Assembly (NCBI RefSeq): GCF_039534165.1
Contig: NZ_BAAAUX010000011.1
Span: 372,001 to 436,000, forward strand
Source of the DNA: Saccharopolyspora_D taberi
GTDB taxonomy: Bacteria; Actinomycetota; Actinomycetes; Mycobacteriales; Pseudonocardiaceae
Length of the DNA: 64,000 bases
Direction of reading: 5' to 3'
The first letter of the stretch is position 1; every line of letters starts with the position of its first letter. Positions 42,762 through 51,988 of the stretch are shown piece by piece. The notes under the pieces are model-generated. The model was not told the origin of the DNA, searched no databases, and was given only the letters and a program-made list of their open reading frames with translations. The translations under genes were made by a program, and so were the position numbers.

Positions 42762-43532
42762 GTGCTGACCTCACCAGCAGGGCGCCGGGTTCTGGTCACC
42801 GGCGGGAGCCGGGGAATCGGCAAGGGCATCGCCGCGGTCTTCGCCGAAGCCGGTTGCCACGTGGTGATCACCGGCCGGGACGAGGACGCGCTGGCAGGTG
42901 CTTCCGCCGAGCTCGGCCGCAACGTCTCCTGGTTGGTCGCCGACACCTCCGACCCGGCGGACTGCCGCGCCGCGGCCGAGGAAACCGTCCGCCGCCACGG
43001 CGGGCTCGACGTGCTGTGCGCGAACGCGGGCGTGTTCCCGGAGGACCCGCTGCACAGCATGACCCCGGAGAGCCTGCAACGGGTGATGGCGACCAACTTC
43101 CACGGCACCGTGTACTCCGTGCAGGCGTGCCTGGACGCCCTCGCCGAATCGGACCTCGGCAGGATCGTCGTCACCTCCTCGATCACCGGGCCCATCACCG
43201 GATTCCCCGGCTGGAGCCACTACGGCGCGAGCAAGGCCGCGCAGCTGGGCTTCATCCGCACCGCGGCGATCGAGCTCGCCGCGAAGGGCATCACGATCAA
43301 CGCGATCATGCCCGGCAACATCCGCACCGAAGGGCTCGACGCCCTCGGCGAGGACTACCTGCGGCGGATGGCCGCATCCGTGCCGCTCGGCCGCCTCGGC
43401 TCGGTCTCCGACATCGGCCACACCGCGCTCTTCCTCGCCAGCGCGGAAGCCGGCTTCATCACCGGGCAGACGATCGTGGTCGACGGCGGCCAGGTGCTGC
43501 CGGAAAGCCTCGACGCCCTCGGGACTTCGTGA
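42762..43532 (+). CDS. SDR-family oxidoreductase
   Basis: A 256-residue classical short-chain dehydrogenase. It has the cofactor site TGGSRGIG (~14-21), NAG in LCANAGVF, catalytic Ser in VTSSITG, YGASK (Tyr/Lys) and the C-terminal GQTIVVDGGQ. It uses NAD(P)(H) on an alcohol or ketone. GTG 42762 follows GGAAAGGAC, 28 bases after the GntR fusion gene, so the two are probably cotranscribed. It may act in the same pathway as the divergent catabolic operon. Confidence 0.9.
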   Translation: MLTSPAGRRVLVTGGSRGIGKGIAAVFAEAGCHVVITGRDEDALAGASAELGRNVSWLVADTSDPADCRAAAEETVRRHGGLDVLCANAGVFPEDPLHSMTPESLQRVMATNFHGTVYSVQACLDALAESDLGRIVVTSSITGPITGFPGWSHYGASKAAQLGFIRTAAIELAAKGITINAIMPGNIRTEGLDALGEDYLRRMAASVPLGRLGSVSDIGHTALFLASAEAGFITGQTIVVDGGQVLPESLDALGTS

Positions 43533-43585
43533 GGCCACCTGGTTGGCGGCTTCCTCCGGTCGATCGGTGCTGATCTGCTGACCCG

Positions 43586-44047
43586 GTGGGAAAACGTCGT
43601 CGGCTTCGGCGCCGGCACCTCCTCGCGGCGGTGATCGCGACCTGCGGGATCGCGGTCGCCCTGCTGGACTTCTTCGACACGACCGCCCGCGAAGTCGCCG
43701 ACGGTGCCGTCGGAGCACTGGCCGAAGGCGACGTGGCGGCGTACAGGTCGCTGCACTGCCCCTTCGTCCAGGACGGGCCGCTGGCGGCAGTTCCGCCCGT
43801 CTCGTCGAAGGCGACGCTGACGGTCGAACTTCTCGGCTTCAAGCAGTTCCGGGGCGAGGAGGGGGACCACGCCAAGGCCACCGTCGCCGTGCGGGAGATG
43901 AACGCCGAGTTCGCCCTGCTGATCCTGGACCTCGAGGGTTCCTGGTGCGTGGTGAACGCATACCTGTGCGGTCAGGGAACCGGCGACAGCCACTCCTTCG
44001 TCGCGACGGTCGAATGCAGTGACCGCCCCTACTGGGGCAGTAGCTGA
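43586..44047 (+). CDS. Small membrane-anchored protein of unknown function
   Basis: A 153-residue protein with a very basic start (MGKRRRLRRRHLL), one membrane span (~12-28), and an extracytoplasmic domain with cysteines in SLHCPF, SWCVV, YLCGQG and VECSDR. The fold looks like the NTF2/DUF4878-type domain (GALAEGDVAAYRSLHC, then a beta-rich half). GTG 43586 has no clear ribosome binding site. The function is unknown. Confidence 0.6.
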   Translation: MGKRRRLRRRHLLAAVIATCGIAVALLDFFDTTAREVADGAVGALAEGDVAAYRSLHCPFVQDGPLAAVPPVSSKATLTVELLGFKQFRGEEGDHAKATVAVREMNAEFALLILDLEGSWCVVNAYLCGQGTGDSHSFVATVECSDRPYWGSS

Positions 44048-44070
44048 CCCGCCGCGGTCGCAGCGGCGGG
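44048..44070. terminator. Bidirectional terminator hairpin
   Basis: CCCGCCGC, a 7-base loop, then GCGGCGGG, between two convergent genes. Confidence 0.7.
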
Positions 44071-44126
44071 GGTGAGCAGTCTCCTGCCCACCCCCGCAAC
44101 ATCCACAGTGGACTCCCACTCCACCC

Positions 44127-45449
44127 TCAGCCGCGGTCCAGGGCCGGACGCCTGGTGTCGAAGGTCCAGCCCGGGATCAGGTACTGCATCGCCGCGGCGT
44201 CGTCGCGAGCGCCGAGTCCCTCCCCGCGATACAGCTCGTGCGCGGCCTCCACGCGTTCCTCGTCCAGTTCCACCCCGAGCCCGGGCGCCTCGGGCACCGG
44301 GATCCGCCCGCCGGTGATGCGCAGCGGATCCCGGGTGAGCCGCTGGCCGTCCTGCCAGATCCAGTGCGTGTCGATCGCGGTGATCTCGCCCGGGGCCGCG
44401 GCGGCGACGTGGGTGAACATCGCCAGCGACACGTCGAAGTGGTTGTTGGAGTGCGATCCCCAGGTCAGACCCCACTCGTGGCAGAGCTGGGCGACCCGGA
44501 CCGATCCGCCCAGGGTCCAGAAGTGCGGATCGGCCAGCGGGATGTCCACCGCCTGGCAGCGGATCGCGTGGCCCAGCTCCCGCCAGTCGGTGGCGATCAT
44601 GTTGGTCGCGGTGCGCAGGCCGGTCGCGCGGCGGAACTCGGCCATCGTCTCCCGGCCGGAGTAGCCCTCCTCCGCTCCGCACGGGTCCTCGGCGTAGGCG
44701 AGCACGTCCCGCAGGGACCGGCCGATCCCGATCGCCTCGGCCAGCGGCCAGGCCCCGTTGGGGTCGAGCGTGATCCGCGCGTCCCGGAACCGCTCGGCCA
44801 GCGCCCGCACCACTTCGGCCTCCTCCCGGCCGGGCAGCACGCCGCCCTTGAGCTTGAAGTCGCGGAAGCCGTAGCGCTGCCGCGCCGCCTCCGCCAGCCG
44901 CACCACCGCCTCCGGCGTCAGCGCCTCCTCGTGCCGCAGGCGCAGCCAGTCGTCGGTGCCCTCGGGCTCCCGGTAGGCCAGGTCCGTCTTCGTGCGGTCG
45001 CCGACGAAGAACAGATAGCCCAGCACCGGAACGGTGTCGCGCTGCCTGCCGTCGCCGAGCAGCTCCGCTACCGGCACCTCCAGGTGCTTGCCGAGCAGGT
45101 CGAGCATCGCGGCCTCGAACGCCGTCACGACGTGGACGGTCACCCGCAGGTCGAAGGTCTGCACGCCGCGGCGGTCGGTTTCACCGAAGCGCTCGCGGAC
45201 CGCGCGCAGCACCGCGCGGTACCGCGCGACCGGCTGCCCGACGACGAGATCCCGCGCCGCTTCGAGCGTGCGGCGGATCGGCTCCCCGCCGGGCACCTCA
45301 CCGACCCCGGTCCGGCCCTCGGAGTCGGTGAGGATCACCAGGTTCCGGGTGAAGTGCGGCCCGTGGGCTCCGCTCAGGTTGAGCAGCATGCTGTCGTGCC
45401 CGGCCACGGGCACGACCCGCATCCGGGTCACCACCGGTTGTCGTCTCAT
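44127..45449 (-). CDS. gudD: D-glucarate dehydratase
   Basis: A 440-residue enolase-superfamily enzyme. Evidence for the glucarate dehydratase group: N-terminal capping domain with GAHGPHFTRN, KLKGG (KxK catalytic pair, ~residue 198), metal ligands in LDPNGAWP, AEDPCGAEEGYSGRE and MIATDWRE, and catalytic His in WGSHSNNHFDVSLAM (~334). It converts D-glucarate to 5-dehydro-4-deoxy-D-glucarate. GGAGGGGAGC precedes ATG 45449, 12 bases after the semialdehyde dehydrogenase stop. It is last in a four-gene minus-strand operon. Confidence 0.92.
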   Translation of the reverse strand: MRRQPVVTRMRVVPVAGHDSMLLNLSGAHGPHFTRNLVILTDSEGRTGVGEVPGGEPIRRTLEAARDLVVGQPVARYRAVLRAVRERFGETDRRGVQTFDLRVTVHVVTAFEAAMLDLLGKHLEVPVAELLGDGRQRDTVPVLGYLFFVGDRTKTDLAYREPEGTDDWLRLRHEEALTPEAVVRLAEAARQRYGFRDFKLKGGVLPGREEAEVVRALAERFRDARITLDPNGAWPLAEAIGIGRSLRDVLAYAEDPCGAEEGYSGRETMAEFRRATGLRTATNMIATDWRELGHAIRCQAVDIPLADPHFWTLGGSVRVAQLCHEWGLTWGSHSNNHFDVSLAMFTHVAAAAPGEITAIDTHWIWQDGQRLTRDPLRITGGRIPVPEAPGLGVELDEERVEAAHELYRGEGLGARDDAAAMQYLIPGWTFDTRRPALDRG

Positions 45450-45461
45450 GCTCCCCTCCGC

Positions 45462-47039
45462 TCAGTGCCTGCCGAGTTCGCCGTCGACGCGGCGCCACAG
45501 CCCGTCCGGATTGCCGTCGGCCAGCGCGCTGGGCAGCAGCGCGGGTGGCACGTCCTGGTAGGCGACCGGGCGGAGGAACCGCTCGATCGCCAGCGTGCCG
45601 ACCGAGGTCGTCCGGGAGTCCGAAGTGGACGGGAACGGACCGCCGTGGACCATGGCGTGCCCGACCTCGACACCGGTGGGCCAGCCGTTGAACAGCACCC
45701 GGCCCGCCCGCAGCTCCAGCACTCCGAGCAGCGCCGCCGCCTCGGCGTGATCGGCCTCGGTGGCGTGCACGGTCGCGGTCAGCTGACCTTCGACCGACTC
45801 GGCCACCCGCCGCACCTCGGCGGCGTCGCGGCAGCGGATCACCAGCGAGCACGCGCCGAAGACCTCCTGGTGCAGCTGCGGTCCGGCGGTGAAGCCCGCC
45901 GCGTCGGTGGCCAGCAGCGCCGCCCGGCACGCGTTCGGCGCGTCGGATTCGGGACCTCGCGCCAGGACCGTCGCGTGCGCGCTCAGCTCGTCGACCCCGG
46001 CCGCGTAGCTGCCCGCGATTCCGGGGGTGAGCATCGTCGTCGGCGCGGCCTGCTCGACCGCCGCCGCCGCGGCGTCCAGGAACTCGTCCAGGCCGTGCCC
46101 GTCGGCGGCGATGACCAGGCCGGGATTGGTGCAGAACTGGCCCGAACCCAGCGTGAGCGATCCCGCGAACTCCGTCCCGAGCCGCGCGCCGCGCTCGGCC
46201 AGCGCGCCCGGCAGCAGGAAGACCGGGTTGATGCTGCTCATCTCCGCGTAGACCGGGATCGGCTGCGGCCGGGCCGCCGCGGCCCGCACCAGCGCCAGCC
46301 CGCCCGCGCGGGAGCCGGTGAACCCGACGGCCTGGATGCGCGGATCGGTGACCAGCGCCGTGCCCAGGCCGGGACCCGGCCCGAACAGCAGGGAGAAGGT
46401 GCCCGCGGGCAGCCCGCTGTCGGCCACCGCGCGGGTGATCGCGCGGCCCACGAGCTCGGAGGTGCCGAGGTGCGCGTCGTGGCCCTTCACGACCACCGGG
46501 CAGCCCGCCGCCAGCGCCGCGGCGGTGTCGCCGCCCGCGACCGAGAACGCCAGCGGGAAGTTGCTGGCGCCGAACACCGCGACCGGCCCGAGCGGCACCT
46601 TGCGCTGCCGGATGTCGGCGCGCGGCAGCGGGGTGCGATCCGGCAGCGCCGGGTCGACGCGCGCCCCGATCCAGCTCCCCTCGCGCACCACCTCGGCGAA
46701 CAGCCTGAGCTGACCCGTGGTGCGGGCCCGCTCACCGGTGAGGCGGCCGGCAGGAAGGCCGGACTCGGCGTGGGCGCGCTCGATCAACGCATCGCCGAGT
46801 TCCTCGATGTTGTCGGCGATGCGCTCCAGGAAGCGCGCCCGCTCCTCGGCGGTCGTGCCCCGGTAGGCGGCGAACGCGGCGGCAGCCGCCTCGCACGCCC
46901 GCCGCACCTCCGCCTCGCCGCCGTGGCCGTAGGCAGGCTCCAGCTCGGCGTTGGCGGCCGGGTCCAGCGCGCGCACCTCGGCTTCCGCGCCGAACACCGG
47001 TTCCCCGGCGATCAGCATGTTCCCGGTCAGCGCGGTCAT
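45462..47039 (-). CDS. 2-oxoglutarate semialdehyde dehydrogenase (2,5-dioxovalerate dehydrogenase)
   Basis: A 525-residue aldehyde dehydrogenase of the sugar-acid group. It has FGASNFPLAFSVAGGDTAAALAAG (cofactor region), AEMSSINPVFLLPGAL (catalytic Glu region) and SGQFCTNPGLV with catalytic Cys. It ends with the family-typical GLWRRVDGELGRH. It oxidises 2,5-dioxovalerate to 2-oxoglutarate with NAD(P), the last step of the glucarate route. The start overlaps the stop of the dehydratase upstream (TGATG). Confidence 0.9.
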   Translation of the reverse strand: MTALTGNMLIAGEPVFGAEAEVRALDPAANAELEPAYGHGGEAEVRRACEAAAAAFAAYRGTTAEERARFLERIADNIEELGDALIERAHAESGLPAGRLTGERARTTGQLRLFAEVVREGSWIGARVDPALPDRTPLPRADIRQRKVPLGPVAVFGASNFPLAFSVAGGDTAAALAAGCPVVVKGHDAHLGTSELVGRAITRAVADSGLPAGTFSLLFGPGPGLGTALVTDPRIQAVGFTGSRAGGLALVRAAAARPQPIPVYAEMSSINPVFLLPGALAERGARLGTEFAGSLTLGSGQFCTNPGLVIAADGHGLDEFLDAAAAAVEQAAPTTMLTPGIAGSYAAGVDELSAHATVLARGPESDAPNACRAALLATDAAGFTAGPQLHQEVFGACSLVIRCRDAAEVRRVAESVEGQLTATVHATEADHAEAAALLGVLELRAGRVLFNGWPTGVEVGHAMVHGGPFPSTSDSRTTSVGTLAIERFLRPVAYQDVPPALLPSALADGNPDGLWRRVDGELGRH

Positions 47040-47962
47040 CAGCGCCCCTCCTGTTCCGGCAGTCGTCCCACGAGATCGGCCAGCCGCGCGGTCTCGGCTT
47101 CGTCGAGGTCGGTCAGCGGGGGCCGCACCGGCCCGGCGGACCGGCCGACGACCCGCATGCCCGCCTTGACGATGCTCACCGCGTACCCGGCGCGGCGGTT
47201 GCGGATGTCGCAGTAGGGCAGCACGAACTCGTCGAGGTAGCGGTACACCGCCGCCCGGTCGCGGTCGCGCACCGCGTGGTAGAAGCGCAGCGCGAACTCC
47301 GGGACGAAGTTGAACATCGCCGACGAGTAGGTGGTCACGCCCAGTTCCAGCAGCGGCAGCGCGAAGGTCTCGGCGGTGGGCAGGCCGCCGATGTAGGTGA
47401 GCCGGTCGCCGAGGCGGGCGTAGAGCCGGGTCATCTTCTCGACGTTGCCCACGCCGTCCTTGAAACCGACCAGGTTGGGGCAGTCGTCGGCGAGCTCGGC
47501 GACGGTGGTCTCCTCGAACACCGCGTTGGCGCGGCTGTAGAGGATCACGCCGAGATCCGTGGCCGCGCACACCGCGCGGACGTGCGCGGCCAGGCCCCGC
47601 TGGTCCGCTTCGGTCAGGTAGGGCGGGAGCAGCAGCAGCCCGTGCGCGCCCGCCCGCTCGGCCGCGCGCGCCATCTCGACCGCCATGGCGGTGCCGTAGC
47701 CGGCGGGCGCGATCACCGGCACGCCGTCGGGCACCTCCCCCACCGCGGCAGCCACGACCGACTCGACCTCGGCCGGGGTGAGCGAGAAGAACTCGCCGGT
47801 CCCCCCAGCGGCGAACAGTCCGGCCGCGCCGAACTGGCTCAGCCGGCCGATGTTGTCCCGGTAGGCGGGCTCGTCGAAGCTGCCGTCCTCCCGGAAGTGC
47901 GTCACGGGGAACGACAGCAGTCCACCGGCGAGCTGCCGGGCGACCGCGCTGGGCGAGTGCAT
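47039..47962 (-). CDS. kdgD: 5-dehydro-4-deoxyglucarate dehydratase
   Basis: A 307-residue DapA-superfamily enzyme with AAGGTGEFFSLTPAE (~52), catalytic Tyr in VILYSRAN and Schiff-base Lys in LVGFKDGVGN (~185), the signatures of KDGDH. It decarboxylates and dehydrates 5-dehydro-4-deoxyglucarate to 2,5-dioxovalerate. It is second in the operon after the MFS transporter and is coupled to the semialdehyde dehydrogenase by a one-base stop/start overlap. The three enzymes give a complete glucarate to 2-oxoglutarate route. Confidence 0.92.
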   Translation of the reverse strand: MHSPSAVARQLAGGLLSFPVTHFREDGSFDEPAYRDNIGRLSQFGAAGLFAAGGTGEFFSLTPAEVESVVAAAVGEVPDGVPVIAPAGYGTAMAVEMARAAERAGAHGLLLLPPYLTEADQRGLAAHVRAVCAATDLGVILYSRANAVFEETTVAELADDCPNLVGFKDGVGNVEKMTRLYARLGDRLTYIGGLPTAETFALPLLELGVTTYSSAMFNFVPEFALRFYHAVRDRDRAAVYRYLDEFVLPYCDIRNRRAGYAVSIVKAGMRVVGRSAGPVRPPLTDLDEAETARLADLVGRLPEQEGR

Positions 47963-47984
47963 CGGGTGATCTCCTTGTCTGGTT

Positions 47985-49295
47985 CTAGCGAACTGGCGGG
48001 CAGGGCGTGCGCGCGGCGCGCTCCCGGACGAGCAGGACCGAGGCGGCCGCCAGCAGCGAGGCGAACGCCAGCGCGTACAGGCCGACGGTCACGGTTCCGG
48101 TCTGCTCCTTGACGAATCCGAAACCGAAGGGTGCTACGAAACCGCCGAGGTTGCCCAGCGAGTTGATCAGCGCGATCGCCGGTGCGACGATCCGCGGGCT
48201 CAGGCCGCGCTGCGGGATCGACCAGAACAGCGGGCTGGCGCTCTTGAACCCCATCGCGGCCACGCACAGGAACAGCAGCGCGGGCCACGGCGGGACGACG
48301 GCGGCCAGCCAGGTGCCCGCTGCGGCGGTCAGCAGCGCCACCACCAGCAGCGGACGCCGGTCGCCGACCCGGTCCCCGGCGCGACCGGCCAGGTACATCG
48401 CCACCACCGCGCAGATCCAGGGCAGCGACGACAGCAGGCCGACCGTGATGTCGCCGGTGCCGTCGATGCGGCGGACGATCGCGGGCAGCCAGAACGTGTT
48501 GGCGTAGATGGACAACTGGATGGCGAAGTAGATCCAGCAGAACAGCAGCAGCTCCGGTCGCAGCAGGAGCCGCCAGCGCGAGCCGCCGCGCTCCTCGGTC
48601 TTCGCCTCGTCCTCGGCGTCGATCCGCCTGATCAGCGCGGACTTCTCCGCGTCGGACAACCACTTCGCGTCGGCGATCCGGGCGTCCAGGAAGAAGTACG
48701 CGACGATGCCGACGACCACCGACAGCAGCCCTTCCAGGCCGAAGAGCCACTGCCAGCCCCGCACGCCCAGGACTCCGTGCAGCGACAGCAGCGGCCCCGA
48801 CAGCGGACCGGAGATCGCCGCGGCGATCGAGGACCCGGCCACGAACAGGGCGGTGGCCCGGCCGCGGTGCGAGTCCGGCAGCCAGCGGGTGAAGTAGAAG
48901 ATCACCGCCGGGAAGAAGCCCGCCTCGGCGGCGCCGAGCAGGAACCGGAGCACGTAGAACATCTCCGGACTGCTGACGAACGCCATCGCCGCCGACACCA
49001 CGCCCCAGCTGACCATGATCCGGGTGAGCCAGATCCGGGCGCCGAAGCGCTCCATCAGCACGTTGCTGGGCAGCTCGAACAGCGCGTAGGCGATGAAGAA
49101 CAGCCCGGCGCCGAAGCCGTAGGCGGTGGCGCCGATGCCGACGTCGGCCTCCAGGTAGGTCTCGGCGTAGCCGATGTTGGAGCGGTTGAGCTGGTTGCAG
49201 ATCAACATGATCACGAACAGCGGCACGATCCGGCGGAAGATCCTGCCGACAGCGGTGGCCAGCGCCGGATCGCGCTGGTCGGACGTGAACGTCAT
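47985..49295 (-). CDS. MFS glucarate/galactarate transporter (ACS family)
   Basis: A 436-residue 12-span transporter of the anion:cation symporter family. Recognisable parts are ICNQLNRSNIGYA in span 1, ERFGARIWLTRIMVSWG, RFLLGAAEAGFFPAVIFYFTRW, and a second half with GRAGDRVGDRRPLL. GudP-like proteins of this family import hexarates with protons. GAGGGAGTGACC precedes ATG 49295. It is first in the glucarate operon and divergent from the LysR gene. Confidence 0.9.
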   Translation of the reverse strand: MTFTSDQRDPALATAVGRIFRRIVPLFVIMLICNQLNRSNIGYAETYLEADVGIGATAYGFGAGLFFIAYALFELPSNVLMERFGARIWLTRIMVSWGVVSAAMAFVSSPEMFYVLRFLLGAAEAGFFPAVIFYFTRWLPDSHRGRATALFVAGSSIAAAISGPLSGPLLSLHGVLGVRGWQWLFGLEGLLSVVVGIVAYFFLDARIADAKWLSDAEKSALIRRIDAEDEAKTEERGGSRWRLLLRPELLLFCWIYFAIQLSIYANTFWLPAIVRRIDGTGDITVGLLSSLPWICAVVAMYLAGRAGDRVGDRRPLLVVALLTAAAGTWLAAVVPPWPALLFLCVAAMGFKSASPLFWSIPQRGLSPRIVAPAIALINSLGNLGGFVAPFGFGFVKEQTGTVTVGLYALAFASLLAAASVLLVRERAARTPCPPVR

Positions 49296-49384
49296 CGGTC
49301 ACTCCCTCGGATGCGGATGCGCTGACCGTAAGATGCGTCATCGATGCACGTCCAAGTCCGATTGAGCATCCGCTGATACCCAGG

Positions 49385-49436
49385 TTGGATCGAGGTTCAC
49401 GGGATTTGGATCGACATAGGCATGGGATTGGATAGA
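49385..49436. promoter_or_regulatory. Three phased TTGGAT(C/A)GA repeats
   Basis: TTGGATCGA at 49385 and 49406 and TTGGATAGA at 49428, spaced 21 and 22 bases (two helical turns). The last one runs into the LysR ATG. They are likely LysR binding sites for autoregulation and control of the divergent operon. Confidence 0.65.
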
Positions 49437-50311
49437 TGTTCACGCTGACCCAGCTCACCGGTTTCGTCGCCGTGGCCGAGGAGCAGCACTTCGGCCGGGC
49501 CGCGCAGCGGCTGCGGATGACCCAGCCGCCGCTGACCCGCCAGATCCAGCAGCTGGAGAAGGAGCTCAAGGTCCAGCTGTTCGACCGGACCAGCCGCACG
49601 GTGCGGCTGACCCCGGCCGGGCGCGCGTTCCTCCAGGACGCGCGGCGGCTGCTGCACGAGGCCGACAACGCCGCGCTTTCGGTGCGGCGGGTGACCGCGG
49701 GCCAAGAAGGCATCGTGCGGATCGGCTTCACCGCGACCTCGGCCTACGGCGTGCTCGGCGGACTGCTGGCCGACGTGCGGGAACGGCTACCGCACGTCGA
49801 CGTCGTGCTGCACGAGCTGGTCACCCGCGACCAGGTCGAGCTGCTGTCGGCGGGTTCGCTCGACCTCGGCCTCGCCCGCCCGCCTGCAACGCGGCCCGAG
49901 CTGTCGTCGCGCCGCTTCCGCTCCGAACCGCTCCTGGCGGCGCTGCCCGCCGCGCATCCGCTCGCCGCCGGCGAGGGACCGCTGGAACTGGCGGAACTGC
50001 ACGGCGAAGCGCTGGTGACGTACTCCCCGACCGAAGCGCGCTACTTCCACGAGCTGCTGGTCACCGCGTTCCACAAGGCCGGTGTGCAGCCGGTCTACGT
50101 CCAGCACGTCAGCCAGGTGCACACCGTGCTGGCCCTGGTGGAAGCGGGTCTCGGCAGCGGCCTGGTCCCCGCCACCGCGGCCCGGCTGCGCTTCGACGGC
50201 GTGGTCTTCCGGCCGCTGCGCCTGACCGAGCCCGATCCGGTCGAACTGCACCTGGTCTGGCGCGCGGCGAACGACAACCCGGCCCTGCACGCCCTGCTGG
50301 ACCTGCTCTAG
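49436..50311 (+). CDS. LysR-family regulator of the glucarate operon
   Basis: A 291-residue LysR regulator. The winged helix-turn-helix is at residues 3-60 (VAVAEEQHFGRAAQRLRMTQPPLTRQIQ) and a periplasmic-binding-like effector domain covers ~90-290. ATG 49436 has no Shine-Dalgarno sequence; a direct repeat overlaps it. It is divergent from the glucarate genes and probably activates them with glucarate or a pathway intermediate as inducer (inference from context). Confidence 0.9.
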   Translation: MFTLTQLTGFVAVAEEQHFGRAAQRLRMTQPPLTRQIQQLEKELKVQLFDRTSRTVRLTPAGRAFLQDARRLLHEADNAALSVRRVTAGQEGIVRIGFTATSAYGVLGGLLADVRERLPHVDVVLHELVTRDQVELLSAGSLDLGLARPPATRPELSSRRFRSEPLLAALPAAHPLAAGEGPLELAELHGEALVTYSPTEARYFHELLVTAFHKAGVQPVYVQHVSQVHTVLALVEAGLGSGLVPATAARLRFDGVVFRPLRLTEPDPVELHLVWRAANDNPALHALLDLL

Positions 50312-50323
50312 CGACCCGCCCGC

Positions 50324-51988
50324 TCAGCCGCAGCAGCTCTGCTTGCAGAAGCAGGAAGCCGTGATCGACTCGTCGGCGCGGGCGAGCGCGATGTCCAGCT
50401 GCGGCTTGATCATCCGCGCCTCGGTCGTGCGACCCGAGCGCGTGTAGCACTCGTGCAGACCGACCAGCGCCCACACGTTGTTCGGGTGCCGGTTCGCCCG
50501 GATGATGGTGTCGTTGAGGCCCAGATCGGCTTCGTAGGCCGCGGTCGCCTCCTCGATGTGGCCCTGCTCCAGCAACAACGCGCCGAGCGCGTGCCTGCTG
50601 GGCAGCATCCAGCCCCACGGCTCGTCGTAGGGCAGGTTGTCCTCGTTCTCGACGGCCTTGCGCAGGTGCGCGAACGCGAGCGCGTGGTTGCCCCGGTGGT
50701 ACTCGACCTCGCCCGTGAGCATTTCCCTTGCCACGCCGAGGATGTCGTGGCACTCGACGACGTGCAGGCGCCGGGTTTCGGGCACTTTCGCCGCCGCCTC
50801 CTCGAAAAGGCGCTGTTCCTCGGCGGCTTCGTCGTGCTGCTTGAGGTTGGCGTGGGCGATCGCCTTGCCGTAGTGGTTGATCGCCGTGGTCATGGCGTAC
50901 AGGCCGGGCTCGTCCGGCAGCGGATCGGCGATGAGCTCGTGCCACCTGCCGAACCGCACGAGCGCGTGCGTCCGGACCGACATGTACGCCTCAAGCCAGT
51001 CGGCCATCGGCGGGTCCTGCATCCGGACCAGCTCGGCCGGGATGGTTTCGAGCATCGTGCGCGCGGCCTCCATCGCGGGCTCGAACCGCCCAAGCAGCAT
51101 CGCTCCGTGCATCTTGAAGTGGTAGTTGTGCACCCGGTACAGCGAGTAGAAGTTCAGCGCTCCCGCGTACTCCCAGTACTTGAGGTCCCGCTCGACGCCG
51201 ATGTGGTTCCAGTCCACGACGGCCTGGTAGTCGCCGCACAGGACGTCGATGTGGGTCGGCATGTGCGCCAGGTGGCCGGAGTCCGGCACCAGGCGGCGCA
51301 GTTCGTCGGCGACGCGCAGTGCGGCCTCCGGAGTGCCCGACATCTCCATCAGGTGGATGTAGAGGTGCCAGATCCCCGGATGCGGCTGATCGCCGCGTCC
51401 CCGCGTGACCTCGATCCCGCGTTCGAGGAGTTCCTTGCACTCCAAGGTGTCCGCGCCGGGCGCGGGATCACCGGAGCGCAGGTCCCACATGTTCCACGGC
51501 GTGCGGTTCATCATCGCCTCGGCGGCCAGCATGAGCACGTCCGGATCGTCGGGGAACCGCCGGACGACCGCGCGCATGGCGTCGCTGTAGGCATCGCTCC
51601 ACACCGACAGGTCCGGCGCGGGCACGTCGGACGGGTAGCGCTCGGCCAACGCGGTGATCAGCGCCTGCTCGACCTCGGACGCACCGGCCATCGCGCTCCG
51701 CGCCTTCGCGATGGCCTCCCGCGACCGCCGCAGCGTCTCGGTGATCTCGGCTTCGTCGAACAACTCCCACGGCTTGTTGTAGTTCGGCCCGATCGTGTAA
51801 GCGATGCCCCAGTGCGCCATCGCGCAGTCCGGGTCGTGTTCGAGCGCCTTCCGGAAGCACGCGTCGGCCTCCTCGTGGACGTAGCCGAAGGCCCAGTTCA
51901 GCCCCCGGTCGAACCACTCCTGCGCGGCCGGCGAAGACGTCGTGATCCGGCGGCTGTAGGCACCCAGGTCAAAGGGGTAGTCATCCAT
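50324..51988 (-). CDS. TPR-repeat protein (TTC38-like) with Cys-rich tail
   Basis: A 554-residue soluble protein built of tetratricopeptide-like helices: FGYVHEEADACFRKALEHDPDCAMAHWGIAY, a His-rich central part (GIWHLYIHLMEMSG, GHLAHMPTHIDV), and more repeats to the end. The HxxH-type histidines are conserved in this TTC38-like bacterial family. The tail ASCFCKQSCCG holds four cysteines in nine residues and might bind metal. Its role is unknown. GGAGAACTCG precedes ATG 51988. It is convergent with LysR. Confidence 0.75.
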   Translation of the reverse strand: MDDYPFDLGAYSRRITTSSPAAQEWFDRGLNWAFGYVHEEADACFRKALEHDPDCAMAHWGIAYTIGPNYNKPWELFDEAEITETLRRSREAIAKARSAMAGASEVEQALITALAERYPSDVPAPDLSVWSDAYSDAMRAVVRRFPDDPDVLMLAAEAMMNRTPWNMWDLRSGDPAPGADTLECKELLERGIEVTRGRGDQPHPGIWHLYIHLMEMSGTPEAALRVADELRRLVPDSGHLAHMPTHIDVLCGDYQAVVDWNHIGVERDLKYWEYAGALNFYSLYRVHNYHFKMHGAMLLGRFEPAMEAARTMLETIPAELVRMQDPPMADWLEAYMSVRTHALVRFGRWHELIADPLPDEPGLYAMTTAINHYGKAIAHANLKQHDEAAEEQRLFEEAAAKVPETRRLHVVECHDILGVAREMLTGEVEYHRGNHALAFAHLRKAVENEDNLPYDEPWGWMLPSRHALGALLLEQGHIEEATAAYEADLGLNDTIIRANRHPNNVWALVGLHECYTRSGRTTEARMIKPQLDIALARADESITASCFCKQSCCG

